64,000 nucleotides of DNA from Spelaeicoccus albus (GCF_013409065.1 NZ_JACBZP010000001.1:1364001-1428000); one strand, 5' to 3'. Shown: positions 38,315 to 49,100, numbered from the stretch's first letter. Notes: generated by a model from the sequence alone, not told the origin. Made by a program: numbers and translations.

Positions 38315-39424
38315 CTACCGCGGCGTCATGTGTGAACCCGGATGCGTAGAAAAAGTCGCCTCGGCCAACCGCCTTGCGTGGGCCTTGCTCGGCAAACGGA
38401 TGCCGTCGAGAAAAGCATAGCGCCGGCGCAGCGACGTCACGTAGGCGTTCGAGCGTTCGTCGTTATTTAACGTTCGCCACCATTCGAGGACCTCGGCCAG
38501 ACCGGGGCTCGACAGCGATCCGCCGAATTGCTGGACGGCGAGTGCTGAGCACAGTGCCGCAAACGCGAGGCGGTCGGTCAAGGGCCATTGGCCGAGCGTT
38601 CCAAGCATGATCCCGGCGACGAAGACGTCGCCCGCGCCGGTTGCGTCGATTGCGGGCACGTTCAGGGCGGGAACCTGCGCCTCCTCGCCGGTGCGCGAAT
38701 CGATGGCCATTGCGCCGTCCGCGCCGTTGGTGACGACCGCGATCGGCACTCGGTCGGCTAGGGCGTACAGCGCGTCGCGTGGCGAGTCGGTGCGGGTGTA
38801 GGCCATCGCCTCGCCTGCATTCGGCAGAAAGGCGTCGCATTCGGCGAGTAGGTCGAGTTTCGATGGCGCCCATTCGCCGCTTTCGTCCCAGCCGATATCG
38901 GCGAACACTGTCGCGCCTTGCGAGCGTGCGTGCCGCAGCCACTGCGGTGATTCGCCGTCCGTCCACGACCCGTCGTCCAGATCGGCGACGACAGCCCGCG
39001 CTCGCGGCGGGGTGCCGATCATCTCGGACGCCGTCAGGGGCGGCGGGTGGCTGTGCGTGACCATGCTCCGGTCACCGCGCGTGGCCATCGACACCGTGAC
39101 GGGCGAGTGCCACCCTTCAAACCGGCGCGAGCTCGAAAGGTCGACGCCTTCCTGCTCGGAAAGGGTGGACCAGCAGAAATCGCCGTAGACGTCGTCGCCG
39201 AACGCCGCGGACATGGATGTCAAGAGCCCGAGCCGGCTCGATGCGGTGGCCAGGTTGGCGATGCCGCCGGGGGAGGAGCCCATGCCGCTGGCCTGTAGCT
39301 CGACGCCGGGCGGCGGCACTGATTCGAGTCCGGTGAAGATGAGATCGAAGAAGACGGTGCCGTGAACGAACACGTCGAAGTCGGGACGTGCGCCGTGCTC
39401 GGCGTCGTTGTCGCTCGCTGCCAT
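38315..39424 (-). CDS. PfkB-family carbohydrate kinase
   Basis: Protein of 369 residues from ATG 39424 (GGAG nine bases upstream); a start at 39463 would add 13 residues. Ribokinase-like motifs: N-terminal FDVFVHGTVFFDLIFTGLES, GGIANLATASSRLG (substrate loop), VVTNGADGAMAIDS, and the anion-hole/catalytic base motif VPAIDATGAGDVFVAGIMLG. Phosphorylates a sugar or sugar derivative with ATP. Encoded immediately upstream of the ABC binding protein, it probably traps the imported sugar; phosphorylation would also suit the divergent GH4 enzyme, a family that often uses 6-phosphoglycosides. Confidence 0.88.
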   Translation of the reverse strand: MAASDNDAEHGARPDFDVFVHGTVFFDLIFTGLESVPPPGVELQASGMGSSPGGIANLATASSRLGLLTSMSAAFGDDVYGDFCWSTLSEQEGVDLSSSRRFEGWHSPVTVSMATRGDRSMVTHSHPPPLTASEMIGTPPRARAVVADLDDGSWTDGESPQWLRHARSQGATVFADIGWDESGEWAPSKLDLLAECDAFLPNAGEAMAYTRTDSPRDALYALADRVPIAVVTNGADGAMAIDSRTGEEAQVPALNVPAIDATGAGDVFVAGIMLGTLGQWPLTDRLAFAALCSALAVQQFGGSLSSPGLAEVLEWWRTLNNDERSNAYVTSLRRRYAFLDGIRLPSKAHARRLAEATFSTHPGSHMTPR

Positions 39425-39485
39425 TGCAAGTCTCCGTTGTCGCATACGTTCATAAGTGCGCAATCAGAGTATCAATGATGACTGT

Positions 39486-39528
39486 GAATGAACAGAGTTG
39501 ACTGGAAATGCTCATTCTGGCTTAGACT
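39486..39528 (+). promoter_or_regulatory. Promoter and operator of the DeoR gene
   Basis: An inverted repeat GAATGAACA ... TGCTCATTC (39486-39494 and 39509-39517, one mismatch) overlaps a -35-like TTGACT (39498-39503); a -10-like TAGACT lies at 39523-39528. The -10 ends six bases before the GTG start codon, which would place transcription start at or next to the start codon (leaderless mRNA). DeoR autoregulation and control of the divergent kinase/ABC operon are inferred. Confidence 0.5.
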
Positions 39529-39534
39529 AATGTC

Positions 39535-40287
39535 GTGTTGCAGGCAGACAGGGAGGCCGAGATCGTCCGGGCCGTGCGCCGTTCCGGCCCGGTGTCGGTC
39601 GACGATTTGTCCCAGCTCCTGGGCGTGAGCGCGTCGACTGTGCGACGCGATTTGAACCGTTTGAACGGCGAGGGAACGCTCGAACGCATCCGCGGGGGCG
39701 CGCGAATTTCCGACGACGCCGACAATTTGCACCCGTTCTCGTCAGTCGCCGTCACCGACAAAGTAGAGAAGCTCGACGTCGCGCGCCGTGCGGCGTCCTT
39801 GGTCGAGGACGGCGCGATCGTCCTGCTGGACATCGGCACAACGACGGCGAGTCTCGCCGAACAACTGCGCGGGCGACGCCTGACGGTGATCACGGCAAGC
39901 CTGGCCGTCTATGAGATTTTGCGGAATGAAGCGGGCATCGAACTGATTTTGCTGGGCGGCGTGGTGCGCCGGTCGTACCAGTCGATGGTCGGCCAGTTGA
40001 CGACGTCGGCGCTGGGCCAAGTGCGCGCCGACATCACCTTTCTCGGCACGAGCGGCGTGCGAGCAAACGGGGACGTACTCGACAGTACGCCGAGTGAAGT
40101 GCCGGTGAAATGTTCGCTGATGCGGGCGGCCGAGCGGTCCGTCCTGGTTGCCGACGAGCACAAATTTCCCGGGTCGGGCGCATTCAAGGTCTGCAGTCTG
40201 AGCGACGTCGGCACGCTTGTGTCGAACGCCGACATTCCGCGGCAGACTCGCCAGTACTGCGACGAACACGGAGTAGAGGTCCTGTGA
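39535..40287 (+). CDS. DeoR-family sugar operon repressor
   Basis: Protein of 250 residues. N-terminal HTH: EAEIVRAVRRSGPVSVDDLS, LLGVSASTVRRDLNRLNGEG, TLERIRGGARI. C-terminal DeoRC sensor with the sugar-phosphate-binding signature VLLDIGTTTASLAEQLRG and the end block VLVADEHKFPGSGAFKVC. Binds phosphorylated sugars as inducer. Start GTG with no ribosome site upstream, consistent with leaderless expression. Divergent from the kinase/ABC operon and overlapping the GH4 gene by GTGA. Confidence 0.9.
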   Translation: MLQADREAEIVRAVRRSGPVSVDDLSQLLGVSASTVRRDLNRLNGEGTLERIRGGARISDDADNLHPFSSVAVTDKVEKLDVARRAASLVEDGAIVLLDIGTTTASLAEQLRGRRLTVITASLAVYEILRNEAGIELILLGGVVRRSYQSMVGQLTTSALGQVRADITFLGTSGVRANGDVLDSTPSEVPVKCSLMRAAERSVLVADEHKFPGSGAFKVCSLSDVGTLVSNADIPRQTRQYCDEHGVEVL

Positions 40288-41606
40288 AACTGACAATCAT
40301 CGGTGGCGGCGGGTTCCGCGTGCCGCTCATTTATCACGCTCTCTTGATGGACGAGCGTGAGCCGCGCATCGACGACGTGACCTTGTACGACGTTGACCGG
40401 GATCGTTTGGCCGCCATCAAGGCCGTGGTGGATCAGCAGCAGGCCGAAGCTCCCGAGCGGGACGGGCCACGCGTGACGCTGTCCACCGACTTGCACGAGG
40501 CGATCGGCGGAGCCGACTTCATCTTTTCGGCAATGCGGGTCGACGGATTGCGGGGACGTGCGTCCGACGAGCACATTGCGCTGGAATGCGGGGTGCTCGG
40601 TCAGGAGACTACCGGCCCCGGAGGGTTGGCGTACGGGTGGCGTACCGTGCCGGTGGCGCTGAGACTTGCGGAAGCGATCGCGGCGGACGTGCCGGGGGCG
40701 CAGGTCATCAACTTCACGAATCCGGCCGGCATGATCACCGAGGCGATGCAAAGCGTGTTGGGCGATCGGGTCGTGGGGATCTGCGATTCGCCGGTCGCTT
40801 TGATTCGCCGGGCGGCGCGGGCTGTCGGTGTCGACCCGCACGAGACAATTGCCGGGTATGCGGGGCTGAACCATCTCGGCTGGTTGCGCTCGCTCGAACA
40901 CGACGGCACGGATCTGCTTCCGGGGCTGCTTGCGGACAACGGCCGGTTGGCGCACATCGAGGAAGCGCGGCTGTTCGGATACGACTGGGTCCGACTTCTT
41001 GGTGCGCTGCCGAACGAATACCTGTACTACTATTACTTCGCACGGGAAGCCGTCGGGTCCGTGCGGTCGGCGGAGCAAACGCGCGGGGACTTCTTGCTAC
41101 AGCAGCAGACGCAGTTCTATGACGCGGTGGCGCGAGATCCTGAGCATGCGCTGGAGGCGTGGCGGCAGAGCCGGCGCGAACGGGAGACGACCTATTTGGC
41201 CGAGCTGCGCAATCCGGACGACGAGCGCGAGTACGAGGACATCGCCGGCGGCGGGTACGAAGACGTGGCGTTGGAATATATGGCCGCAGTGATGCGCGGC
41301 GAGGCTACGCGGATGATCCTCAACGTGCGCAACGGTCACGCACTGCCGGGGCTACCGGAAGACGCCGTGGTGGAGGTGCCGTGCCACATCGCCGGGCAGG
41401 GGGCGGAGCCGCTGGCCGTGGCTCCGTTGGAAGGCCACCAGCTCGGACTCGTGCAGCAGGTAAAGGCTGTCGACCAGTTGACGATCTCGGCCGCACGCGA
41501 TGGTGATCCGGAGAATATGGTGAAGGCCTTCGCGCTGCACCCGCTCGTCGGCTCGGTGTCGGCGGCGCGGAGGCTGGCGAAGTCGTACCGGATTCTTAAC
41601 AGGTAG
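40284..41606 (+). CDS. Glycoside hydrolase family 4 (6-phospho-glycosidase-like)
   Basis: Protein of 440 residues from GTG 40284, which gives the canonical N-terminal NAD-binding strand MKLTIIGGGGFRVPLIYHAL; upstream reading lies in the DeoR gene. GH4 features: RVDGLRGRASDEHIALECGV, GQETTGPGGLAYGWRTVPVA, INFTNPAGMITEAM, the metal-binding Cys in VGICDSP (about 168) and His in GLNHLGWLRS (about 199). GH4 uses NAD+ and Mn2+ and an oxidation-elimination mechanism, with alpha- or beta-glycosidase or 6-phosphoglycosidase activity. Context with a PfkB kinase and importer supports intracellular cleavage of a disaccharide or its phosphate. Confidence 0.92.
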   Translation: MKLTIIGGGGFRVPLIYHALLMDEREPRIDDVTLYDVDRDRLAAIKAVVDQQQAEAPERDGPRVTLSTDLHEAIGGADFIFSAMRVDGLRGRASDEHIALECGVLGQETTGPGGLAYGWRTVPVALRLAEAIAADVPGAQVINFTNPAGMITEAMQSVLGDRVVGICDSPVALIRRAARAVGVDPHETIAGYAGLNHLGWLRSLEHDGTDLLPGLLADNGRLAHIEEARLFGYDWVRLLGALPNEYLYYYYFAREAVGSVRSAEQTRGDFLLQQQTQFYDAVARDPEHALEAWRQSRRERETTYLAELRNPDDEREYEDIAGGGYEDVALEYMAAVMRGEATRMILNVRNGHALPGLPEDAVVEVPCHIAGQGAEPLAVAPLEGHQLGLVQQVKAVDQLTISAARDGDPENMVKAFALHPLVGSVSAARRLAKSYRILNR

Positions 41607-41978
41607 TCGCCGTACGAATTTGCTGACTGATATTTCAAGATCTTTAGACCATCAGAGATTTAAAAGACAGATACGACTTTGGACCGCACTGTAGAGGAAC
41701 TATCGTCCTGGAAACCGACGATGTGTACCGTGCCCACTTTCCTACTTCTTGGCTGATTGACGCGAACGAGACGTGCGTTGGAACTCAACCAGATTCGTAA
41801 ACACAGGACGCGCTGGACGTTGCAATTGACGTGGTGGCGATGGAGTTCGACCAGGTACGTGTCTGTAGCACGGCAGTATTGACGCTGCTATCGCGAGCGT
41901 CCTGTCGTCGTGGCTCAGGTAGCGGAAGTTATGACCAGTGTGTGGATGGTTCCGGATAATTTGGCTGGCGTCGGCCCG

Positions 41979-42315
41979 CATGAGTTGTTGAGTGTGGACG
42001 AGTTCGAATCGCTGCGTGATGTAGTGATCGATTAGAAGCGGGGTATTATCAAGTGGACGATGCCCTCGAAGCGGCCCGGCTCGATGAACGGACGGTATTG
42101 AAGCTGCGGCACTTCGCGGTGTTGCCCCACAGCATGGATAACAGCACATAGCGGCGATCGTACCGTTACGGGTTGCCGAGCGGTTCACAAAGTCGTGGCC
42201 TTTCGCGATTCGCGAGCTGCCCTTCGACATTCCGACGTTCGACGAGAGCTTGCATTGGAACGATGTCAAAACGGAGTCCAAGGTGAGCCGAAGGTTCCTT
42301 GCGCTGCTGAGTCGG
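41979..42315 (+). pseudogene. LysR-family regulator remnant with frameshifts
   Basis: Three overlapping frames read through one LysR effector-domain end: frame 3 HELLSVDEFESLRDVVID then TAG (42033), frame 2 GYYQVDDALEAARLDERTVL followed by KLRHFAVLPHS and TAG (42149), and frame 1 AAIVPLRVAERF, IRELPFDIPTFDESLHWNDV. The blocks VDDAL, HFxxxPH, LP.R(V/L)AERF and LPFxxP....SLHW occur in this order near the C-terminus of LysR proteins. The DNA-binding half is missing. It is a decayed gene, not a functional regulator. Confidence 0.65.
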
Positions 42316-42804
42316 CTGCTGAGCCCGGCGGCCGCCAGCTCCTTCGAGGTAGCGGGGAGCTTGCGAAATGGCCAAAGTCCAGCTGGTTCCGCTAAGCCGC
42401 TTACATGTCCCGGTGGAGTCCCCCTACGTCGTCGATCCGGTGGCCTTCCGATTAAGAGATCGCCTCATTCGCGGGTTTCTGCGGGATGCCGTGAGCTTCG
42501 ATCATGCCTGGTCAGAGGTCGAATCCGATGTCAGGCTCTACTTCGCTTTGTCGCTGAATCTGCGGAGTAGATGCGAGATCTTGGGGCAGTCTCAGCGAGG
42601 CCCGCGATCACATCGGGTGCAGCGTGCGGTCGGCATCGCTTTAGCTGAGGTGGCTCTAGTCCCATTAAGCGTCTGTGGGCGATCGATCGTAGGAGAAGGT
42701 TGCCGCAGGGTCATCGCTGAGTCGATCCGTCGCTGTGACATACCTCGCCCGTAGTATTGAGAAAGCTCGCCAGTTTGTCTCGTCTACCAGGAGAACTCTC
42801 AATC
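42316..42804. other. Non-coding gap before type I R-M operon
   Basis: About 490 bases. A 128-residue frame at 42368-42754 has no recognisable motif and an ordinary shadow-like composition, so it is not called. AGGAGAA at 42789-42795 is the ribosome site for hsdM. The operon promoter should lie here but no consensus was identified. The preceding 41607-41978 stretch also shows no gene. Confidence 0.45.
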
Positions 42805-44808
42805 GTGTCAGCTCTGTCAGGCTTCGTATGGAGTGTCGCCGACACTCTGCGTGGCCCGTATTCCGAGTCCGAGTACGGCTCTGTCATCCTCCCGTTCACG
42901 GTGCTGCGGCGCCTGGAATGTGTCATGGATCCACACCGGGAAGTGATGGCGGAGGTCGTCGCCGGCTACGAGGGGGAACAGCAGCGGCGCACGCACCTGA
43001 AGCTGAAGACACGGACGGCCGATAACCCTGGCCTGTCGTTATGGACGACGAGCGACTACACGTTGAAGAAGGCGCTGCAAGACCCCGACAACCTCGCGGA
43101 GAACCTCATCGACTACGTCGGCGGGTTCTCGACGAACCTCGACGTGTTCAAGTCCTTCGACTTCGAGAACATCATCCGCACGCTAGACAGCCGCGACCGA
43201 CTGCAGCAGGCGACCCGACACTTCGAGAGCATCGATCTGTCGCCGGGTTCAGTGTCGAACGCCGACATGGGCGACCTGTTCGAGAACCTCATCTACCGCT
43301 TCGCTGAGTCGGCCAACGAGGGCGCAGGCCAGTTCTACACCCCGCGCGACGTCGTTAGGCTCCTGGTCGACCTCGTCTATGCCGATGACGCCGATGCTCT
43401 TCGAGGCCGCGGTACGGTCCGATCGATCTACGACCCGACCGTCGGCACCGGAGGTATGCTCAGCGTCGCCGACGATCACCTGCGCAGCTTCAGCCCGGAC
43501 GCGTCGACGGCGCTGTTCGGACAGGAGATCAACAAGCGCACCTATGCGATCTGCAAGGCCGATCTGCTCATCACCGGCCAGGACCCGACCAACGTCCGTC
43601 AGGGCGACACGCTCACCGTCGACCGATTCGAGGACCGCCAGTTCGACTACGTCCTGTCGAACCCGCCCTTTGGGACCGACTGGAAGGCCGTCGAATCGGA
43701 CGTAAAGGCAGAGCACGCTCGCGGCGGACAGGGGCGCTTCGCGCCCGGGCTTCCTGCGGTCGGTGATGCGGCGATGCTCTTCCTCCTGCACGTCGCCTCG
43801 AAGATGCGCGACGTCGACGAGACAGGTCGCGGAGGCAAGGCCGGCATCGTCTTGAACGGTTCGCCGCTGTTCAACGGCGGGGCGGGCTCGGGGCCGTCGG
43901 AGATCCGCGGCCACATGCTCGAGAATGATCTCGTCGAGGCGATCGTGGCACTGCCGAACGACATGTTCTACAACACCGGCATCGCGACCTACCTGTGGAT
44001 CCTGTCGAACGCGAAGCCGGAGGACCGCAAGGACACGGTCCAGCTGATCGATGCGACGGGTCTCGGCGCGAGGCTGCGCAAGTCGATCGGGTCGAAGAGA
44101 ATGGAGATCCCTGACGCGCACCGCGACGCCGTCGTGCGAGCCTTCACCGGCACCTTGAGCGAGGACGATGTCGAGGTCCCGGTGAAGACGTTTCACAAGC
44201 GCGACTTCGCGTACTGGACGGTCACAGTCGAGCGCCCACTGCAGCTGCGGTTCCAGTGCACGCCAGAAGCGATCAGCACCGTGGCGGAGCAGAAGACCCT
44301 GGCGAAGATCGACGGCCTCACCGCGGCGCTCGAGGCGTTCGGCGACGACGTCTACCTGAACCGAGAAAAGTTCGACAAGGAGCTCGGTCGCCACCTCGGA
44401 GATCACGGCGTGAAGCTCACGCCGGCACAGCGCAAGAAGCTGTGGCAGACGGTCGGCGTCCACGACGAGACGGCCGACTACTGCCGCGTGCAGTCTGGCA
44501 AGAATAAGGGCGATCTCGAGCCGGATCCCGCGCTTCGCGACACCGAGAACGTCCCGTTCGGCTGGAGTGATTACCCCAAGACGCACGAGGCGTGCGAGGA
44601 GACTGTGCAGGCGTACTTCGCCGCGGAAGTGAAGCCGTACGTTGCCGATGCGTGGATTGACTGGGACAAGACGAAGACCGGGTACGAAATTCCGTTCACG
44701 CGCCACTTCTACACGTATGAGCCGCCCCGGCCACTCGAAGAGATCGACGCCGACCTGGAGCACGTCGTCGGCGAGATCATGGAGCAGTTGCGGGACGTGG
44801 AAGCATGA
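42805..44808 (+). CDS. hsdM: Type I restriction-modification methyltransferase subunit HsdM
   Basis: Protein of 667 residues. GTG start at 42805 gives the typical SALSGFVWSVADTLRGPYSE N-terminus and follows AGGAGAA; a TTG at 42757 would add 16 residues without a ribosome site. N6-adenine methylase motifs: helical HsdM_N domain, FYTPRDVVRLLVDL, motif I DPTVGTGGMLSVAD (about residue 210), and motif IV YVLSNPPFGTDW (NPPF near 287). Methylates adenine in the recognition sequence using SAM, in complex with HsdS, protecting host DNA. A C-terminal extension of about 200 residues beyond the catalytic core is present. ATGA overlap with hsdS. Confidence 0.95.
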   Translation: MSALSGFVWSVADTLRGPYSESEYGSVILPFTVLRRLECVMDPHREVMAEVVAGYEGEQQRRTHLKLKTRTADNPGLSLWTTSDYTLKKALQDPDNLAENLIDYVGGFSTNLDVFKSFDFENIIRTLDSRDRLQQATRHFESIDLSPGSVSNADMGDLFENLIYRFAESANEGAGQFYTPRDVVRLLVDLVYADDADALRGRGTVRSIYDPTVGTGGMLSVADDHLRSFSPDASTALFGQEINKRTYAICKADLLITGQDPTNVRQGDTLTVDRFEDRQFDYVLSNPPFGTDWKAVESDVKAEHARGGQGRFAPGLPAVGDAAMLFLLHVASKMRDVDETGRGGKAGIVLNGSPLFNGGAGSGPSEIRGHMLENDLVEAIVALPNDMFYNTGIATYLWILSNAKPEDRKDTVQLIDATGLGARLRKSIGSKRMEIPDAHRDAVVRAFTGTLSEDDVEVPVKTFHKRDFAYWTVTVERPLQLRFQCTPEAISTVAEQKTLAKIDGLTAALEAFGDDVYLNREKFDKELGRHLGDHGVKLTPAQRKKLWQTVGVHDETADYCRVQSGKNKGDLEPDPALRDTENVPFGWSDYPKTHEACEETVQAYFAAEVKPYVADAWIDWDKTKTGYEIPFTRHFYTYEPPRPLEEIDADLEHVVGEIMEQLRDVEA

Positions 44809-46121
44809 CCCGCGAGGATTGGATCGGCGACTTGCCGCCTGCGTGGACCATTGTACGTCTGGGCGCTCTCGGGAGCCTCGGCAAAGGAAGTGGTGGATCC
44901 AAGGAGGACAACCGTGATTCGGGCGTCCCTGTAGTGCGATACGGCGAGCTCTACACGAAGTTCGACAGGGTCATCAGGGATGCACACTCTTTCATCAGCC
45001 CGGATGACTCTTATCGTTATACACCGCTCCCGAGAGGGAGTCTGGTGTTCGCGGGATCTGGAGAAGATCCTGAGGAGATCGGTAAAGCAGCGTTGTCACT
45101 CCTCGCATCACCGGCGTTCGTAGGCGGCGACTCAGTAGTCTTCACGCCGCATCGTGCGGTGGTCGACTCTGTTTACCTTACATATGTGTTGGACTCGAAG
45201 CCGTTGAGAGCGCACAAAGCTATTCGTTCGACCGGCTTCACCGTCGTGCACATCAGTGCTGGAAAGCTGAAGACGTTACCGATCCCGCTCCCGCCACTCG
45301 ACGAGCAGCGTGCCATTGCAGACTACCTGGACCACGAGACGGCCCAGATCGACGCGCTTGTGACGAAGCAGGATGAGCTGATTCGACTGCTAAAGGAACG
45401 ACGGATAGCAGTGCGCTCAGCTCTCGCGACCCGAGGCGTGTCCGCCGACGTCGACCTTTCCCCGACTGACCTCGTCTGGGCTCCAAAAGTTCCTGCCGCT
45501 TGGCGAGTCGTGCCATTGACGAGTATCGCGAAACTGGAGAGCGGGCACACGCCCAGCCGAAGCCGTCCGGAGTGGTGGGTGGACGCTTACATCCCATGGA
45601 TAAGCCTGAATGATGTATCCGCTCTTTCTGACTGGGAGTACATCGCGGAGACGGTCAACCTGATCAGCGATGCGGGGATTGCCAACAGTTCGGCGCGCCT
45701 GCTCCCTGTGGGAACCGTCGTCCTCTCGCGTGACGCTACCATCGGACGATCGGCGATCATGCAAGCGCCGATGGCCACATCACAACACTTTGCGAACTGG
45801 GTATGCGGCCCAGCTTTAAACCCGAGATACCTCTGGCTGTTGTTCACGTCAGCGATGCAGCAGTACTTCGACAGCCTGACGGACGGGTCGACTATCAGGA
45901 CGATCGGGATGGGCGACCTAAGAGCGTTTAAGATCCCCTTGCCGTCACCAGAAGAGCAAGAGCGCATCGTGTACAGAGCGCATCACGCGACCTCCCGCAT
46001 CGATACCCTCATCGCCAAGGCTGAAGAGCACATCGCGCTGGCGAAGGAGCGCCGTGCCGCGTTGGTCACGGCGGCGGTGACGGGGCAGTTCGACGTGCGC
46101 ACAGCACGAAAGGCTGGTTGA
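44805..46121 (+). CDS. hsdS: Type I restriction-modification specificity subunit HsdS
   Basis: Protein of 438 residues with two target-recognition domains, each followed by a conserved helical spacer: PLPPLDEQRAIADYLDHETA with QIDALVTKQDELIRLLKERR near residue 165-205, and PLPSPEEQERIVYRAHHATS with RIDTLIAKAEEHIALAKERR near residue 380-425. The two TRDs read the two halves of a bipartite DNA site; the site cannot be deduced here. Start overlaps hsdM (ATGA). Confidence 0.94.
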   Translation: MTREDWIGDLPPAWTIVRLGALGSLGKGSGGSKEDNRDSGVPVVRYGELYTKFDRVIRDAHSFISPDDSYRYTPLPRGSLVFAGSGEDPEEIGKAALSLLASPAFVGGDSVVFTPHRAVVDSVYLTYVLDSKPLRAHKAIRSTGFTVVHISAGKLKTLPIPLPPLDEQRAIADYLDHETAQIDALVTKQDELIRLLKERRIAVRSALATRGVSADVDLSPTDLVWAPKVPAAWRVVPLTSIAKLESGHTPSRSRPEWWVDAYIPWISLNDVSALSDWEYIAETVNLISDAGIANSSARLLPVGTVVLSRDATIGRSAIMQAPMATSQHFANWVCGPALNPRYLWLLFTSAMQQYFDSLTDGSTIRTIGMGDLRAFKIPLPSPEEQERIVYRAHHATSRIDTLIAKAEEHIALAKERRAALVTAAVTGQFDVRTARKAG

Positions 46122-46126
46122 AGACG

Positions 46127-49100
46127 ATGGCGTTATTAGACGGTACCCGCGAGGAAGCGCTCGAGGTTGAGATCGCTGAATTCCTCGGTAAGCATGAGTG
46201 GCTATACAGCCCGAACGACGACGGCTATGACACGGAGCGTGCGATCTGGTCCGAGGACGTGCTCTGGTGGCTCAGCGAGACCCAGCCAGACGAATACGCG
46301 AAGGTAGTGCGCGTCGGCAACGGTGCCGAGCAGGCCGATCGCGAGGCGTTGCTGTCGACGCTCGTCACTCGACTGGACACTTCGATGAGTTCGGGCGGCG
46401 GGACGCTCAACGTCCTGCGTCGGAAGTTCTCGCACACGCGCGGGGCGACGGCGCATTTCCGGATGTGCCAGTTCAAGCCGGCGACGACCCTGAATAAGAC
46501 CGTGACCGAGCAGTACCAGAAGGTGCGGCTGCGCGTTGCCCGGCAGGTCTACTTCTCGCCGAAGAGAGGGGATACGCGGTCGATCGACCTCGTCTTCTTT
46601 GTCAACGGCCTGCCCGTGGCGACCTGCGAACTGAAGTCGTTCTTCAAGCAGCAGTGGCGCACGGCCGTCACCCAGTACCGGAAGGACCGAGACCCGGCCG
46701 GCCAGCCGCTGCTCGGGTTCGGCACGCGCGCGCTGGTGCACTTCGCGGTCGACGACGACGAGGTGCACATGACGACGAAGCTGGCGGGGGAGACGACATA
46801 CTTCCTGCCCTTCAACCGGGGCCATGACGACACCGGTGCCGCGGGGAACCCAGCGAATCCTTCGCGGCCTGCGACCTCGTACCTCTGGGAGGAGGTGCTG
46901 CAGCGCGACAACTTCCTGTCGGTCCTCGGCTCGCAGATGTTCCTGAAGACCGACTTGGACGAGGACCCGGCGACGGGGAAGATCACGCGGTCGACGGCGC
47001 TGATGTTCCCGCGCTATCACCAATGGCGTGCGGTGAAGAAAGTCGTCGACACGATCGGCGACGAGGGCCCAGGCCGCAGGTACCTGATCGAGCACTCTGC
47101 CGGGTCGGGGAAGACGAACACGATCGCGTGGACGGCGCATCGCCTCGCCCGCTTGCACGACCGGTCGAACGAGAAGGTGTTCGACAAGGTCATCATCGTC
47201 TCGGACCGCCGGGTGCTGGATGCGCAGCTACAGCAGGCGGTGGAGCAGGTCGACGACGCTCGCGGCATTGTCGCAGTGATCGACTCGCCGGCCGTGCGCC
47301 GCTCCGGGGGCTCGAAGTCTCGGGCGCTGCTGGACGCGCTGACCGGGTCGTCGCTGATCATCGTCGTCACGCTGCAGACGTTCCCGTTCGTGAAGGATCT
47401 GCTGGAGACGAAGCTCGGCACGAAGAACTTCGCGGTGATCGTCGACGAGGCTCATACCTCTCAGTCGGGCAAGACGGCGGCGGAGCTGAAGAACGTGCTC
47501 ACCGAAGGCGGCGAGCTCGCCGATGATGACGAGTTCGATGGTCAGGATGTGATTAATCAGCTCGTCGAAGCGGACGCGGCCCGTGAACGCCAGATCGCGG
47601 CGGAGACGGCGGCGCGCGCCGGCGCGCGGAACGTGTCGCTGCTGGCGTTCACGGCGACGCCGAAGGCGAAGACGAAGCAGCTGTTCGGTCGTCCGGGTGA
47701 TGATGGCATGCCGGTCTCGTTCGACGTGTACCCGATGCGGCAGGCAATTGAGGAGGGCTTCATCCTCGACGTGCTCCGCGGCTACCAGACGTACCGGACG
47801 GCGTTCGAGATCGAGCAGCAGGGCAAGGCCGGGATCGCGACGGGCATCGGCCCGGACGACGATCTTCTCGTGGACCCGAAGACGGCGACGCGGAAGATCA
47901 TGCGGTTCGCGAACCTGCATCCGACGAACATCGGCCAGAAAGTCGAGATCATCGTCGAGCATTTTCGGGCCAACGTCGCGCACCTGCTGGACGGGCACGC
48001 GAAGGCGATGGTCGTCACCGACTCTCGCCAGGCTGCACTTCGGTACAAGATCGAGACCGACAAGTACCTCAAGCAGCGCGGATACGCGTACCAGTCGATC
48101 GTCGCGTTCAGCGGCAGCTTGAGCGACGAGGACTATGGCATCGAGGACGCGACCGAGGCATCGATGAACTCCGGCGTCGGGTCCGACCTCGTGCGGGAGT
48201 TCCGCCGCTCCGAGTACCGGCTCATGATCGTCGCCGACAAGTTTCAGACCGGCTTCGACCAGCCGCTGCTGTGCGCGATGTATGTGGACAAGAAGCTGCC
48301 GGACGTGCATGCGGTGCAGACGCTGTCGCGCCTGAACCGTACGTATCGTGCGCCGTCGGGGGAGATGAAGGACCGCACGTTCGTGCTCGACTTCGTCAAC
48401 GATCCCGATGACATCCACGAAGCGTTCTTGACGTACTACCTCGAGGCGTATGTGGAGAAGGAGACCGACCCGAACCTCGTGCACCAGTTGGCCACCAAGC
48501 TCGCTCAGGCTCGGATTTACACTCCGAACGATGTCGAGCGCTATGCGGAGGCATGGTGGGCGCGGAAGCAGTCGCATGCCGCGCTGGCCGCGGCCGTGAC
48601 TCCGGCGCGCGATGAGTTCGTCGCCCGCTGGAACGAAGCGCAGGCCGACGAAGACAGCGAAGCGCTCGACGAACTGCGCACGTTCCGGAAGGACTGCGGC
48701 TCGTACGTCAGGCTGTACGACTTCATGTCGCAGGTGGTCGACTACGGCACGAGCGACTTGGAGAAGCTCGCCGAGTTCCTGCGTCAGCTGGTGCGTCTGC
48801 TGCCGACCGACGGTGCTGACCCGGACGTGGATGTGTCGGGCTTGGAGATGCGCAGGGTCCGACAGATCGACCAGGGCAGGGCCGACATCGCGTTGTCTGG
48901 AGACCAGGAGGCTCCGGGCCTGCAAGGGATAACGGGTCTCGGATCGCACGTGTCGCGTCAGGATCCGCAACAGGCGTTGCTGTCGGAGGTGGTGTCGAAG
49001 ATCAACGAGTTGTTCGGCTCCGAGTTCGCCGACCCGCAGATCGAAGGCTTCGTCCACGCAGCGGCTGGCATGGCCGAGGAAGACTCTCGCATCGCTGATC

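Noticed and set aside
39909-41078. 389-residue minus-strand frame over the DeoR and GH4 genes
   Set aside because: Antisense to two well-defined genes; no recognisable domain.
42368-42754. 128-residue plus-strand frame before hsdM
   Set aside because: No family pattern, no ribosome site, and it overlaps the region where the operon promoter is expected.
43249-44763. 504-residue open frame antisense to hsdM
   Set aside because: Same shadow composition; the sense frame has all N6-methylase motifs.
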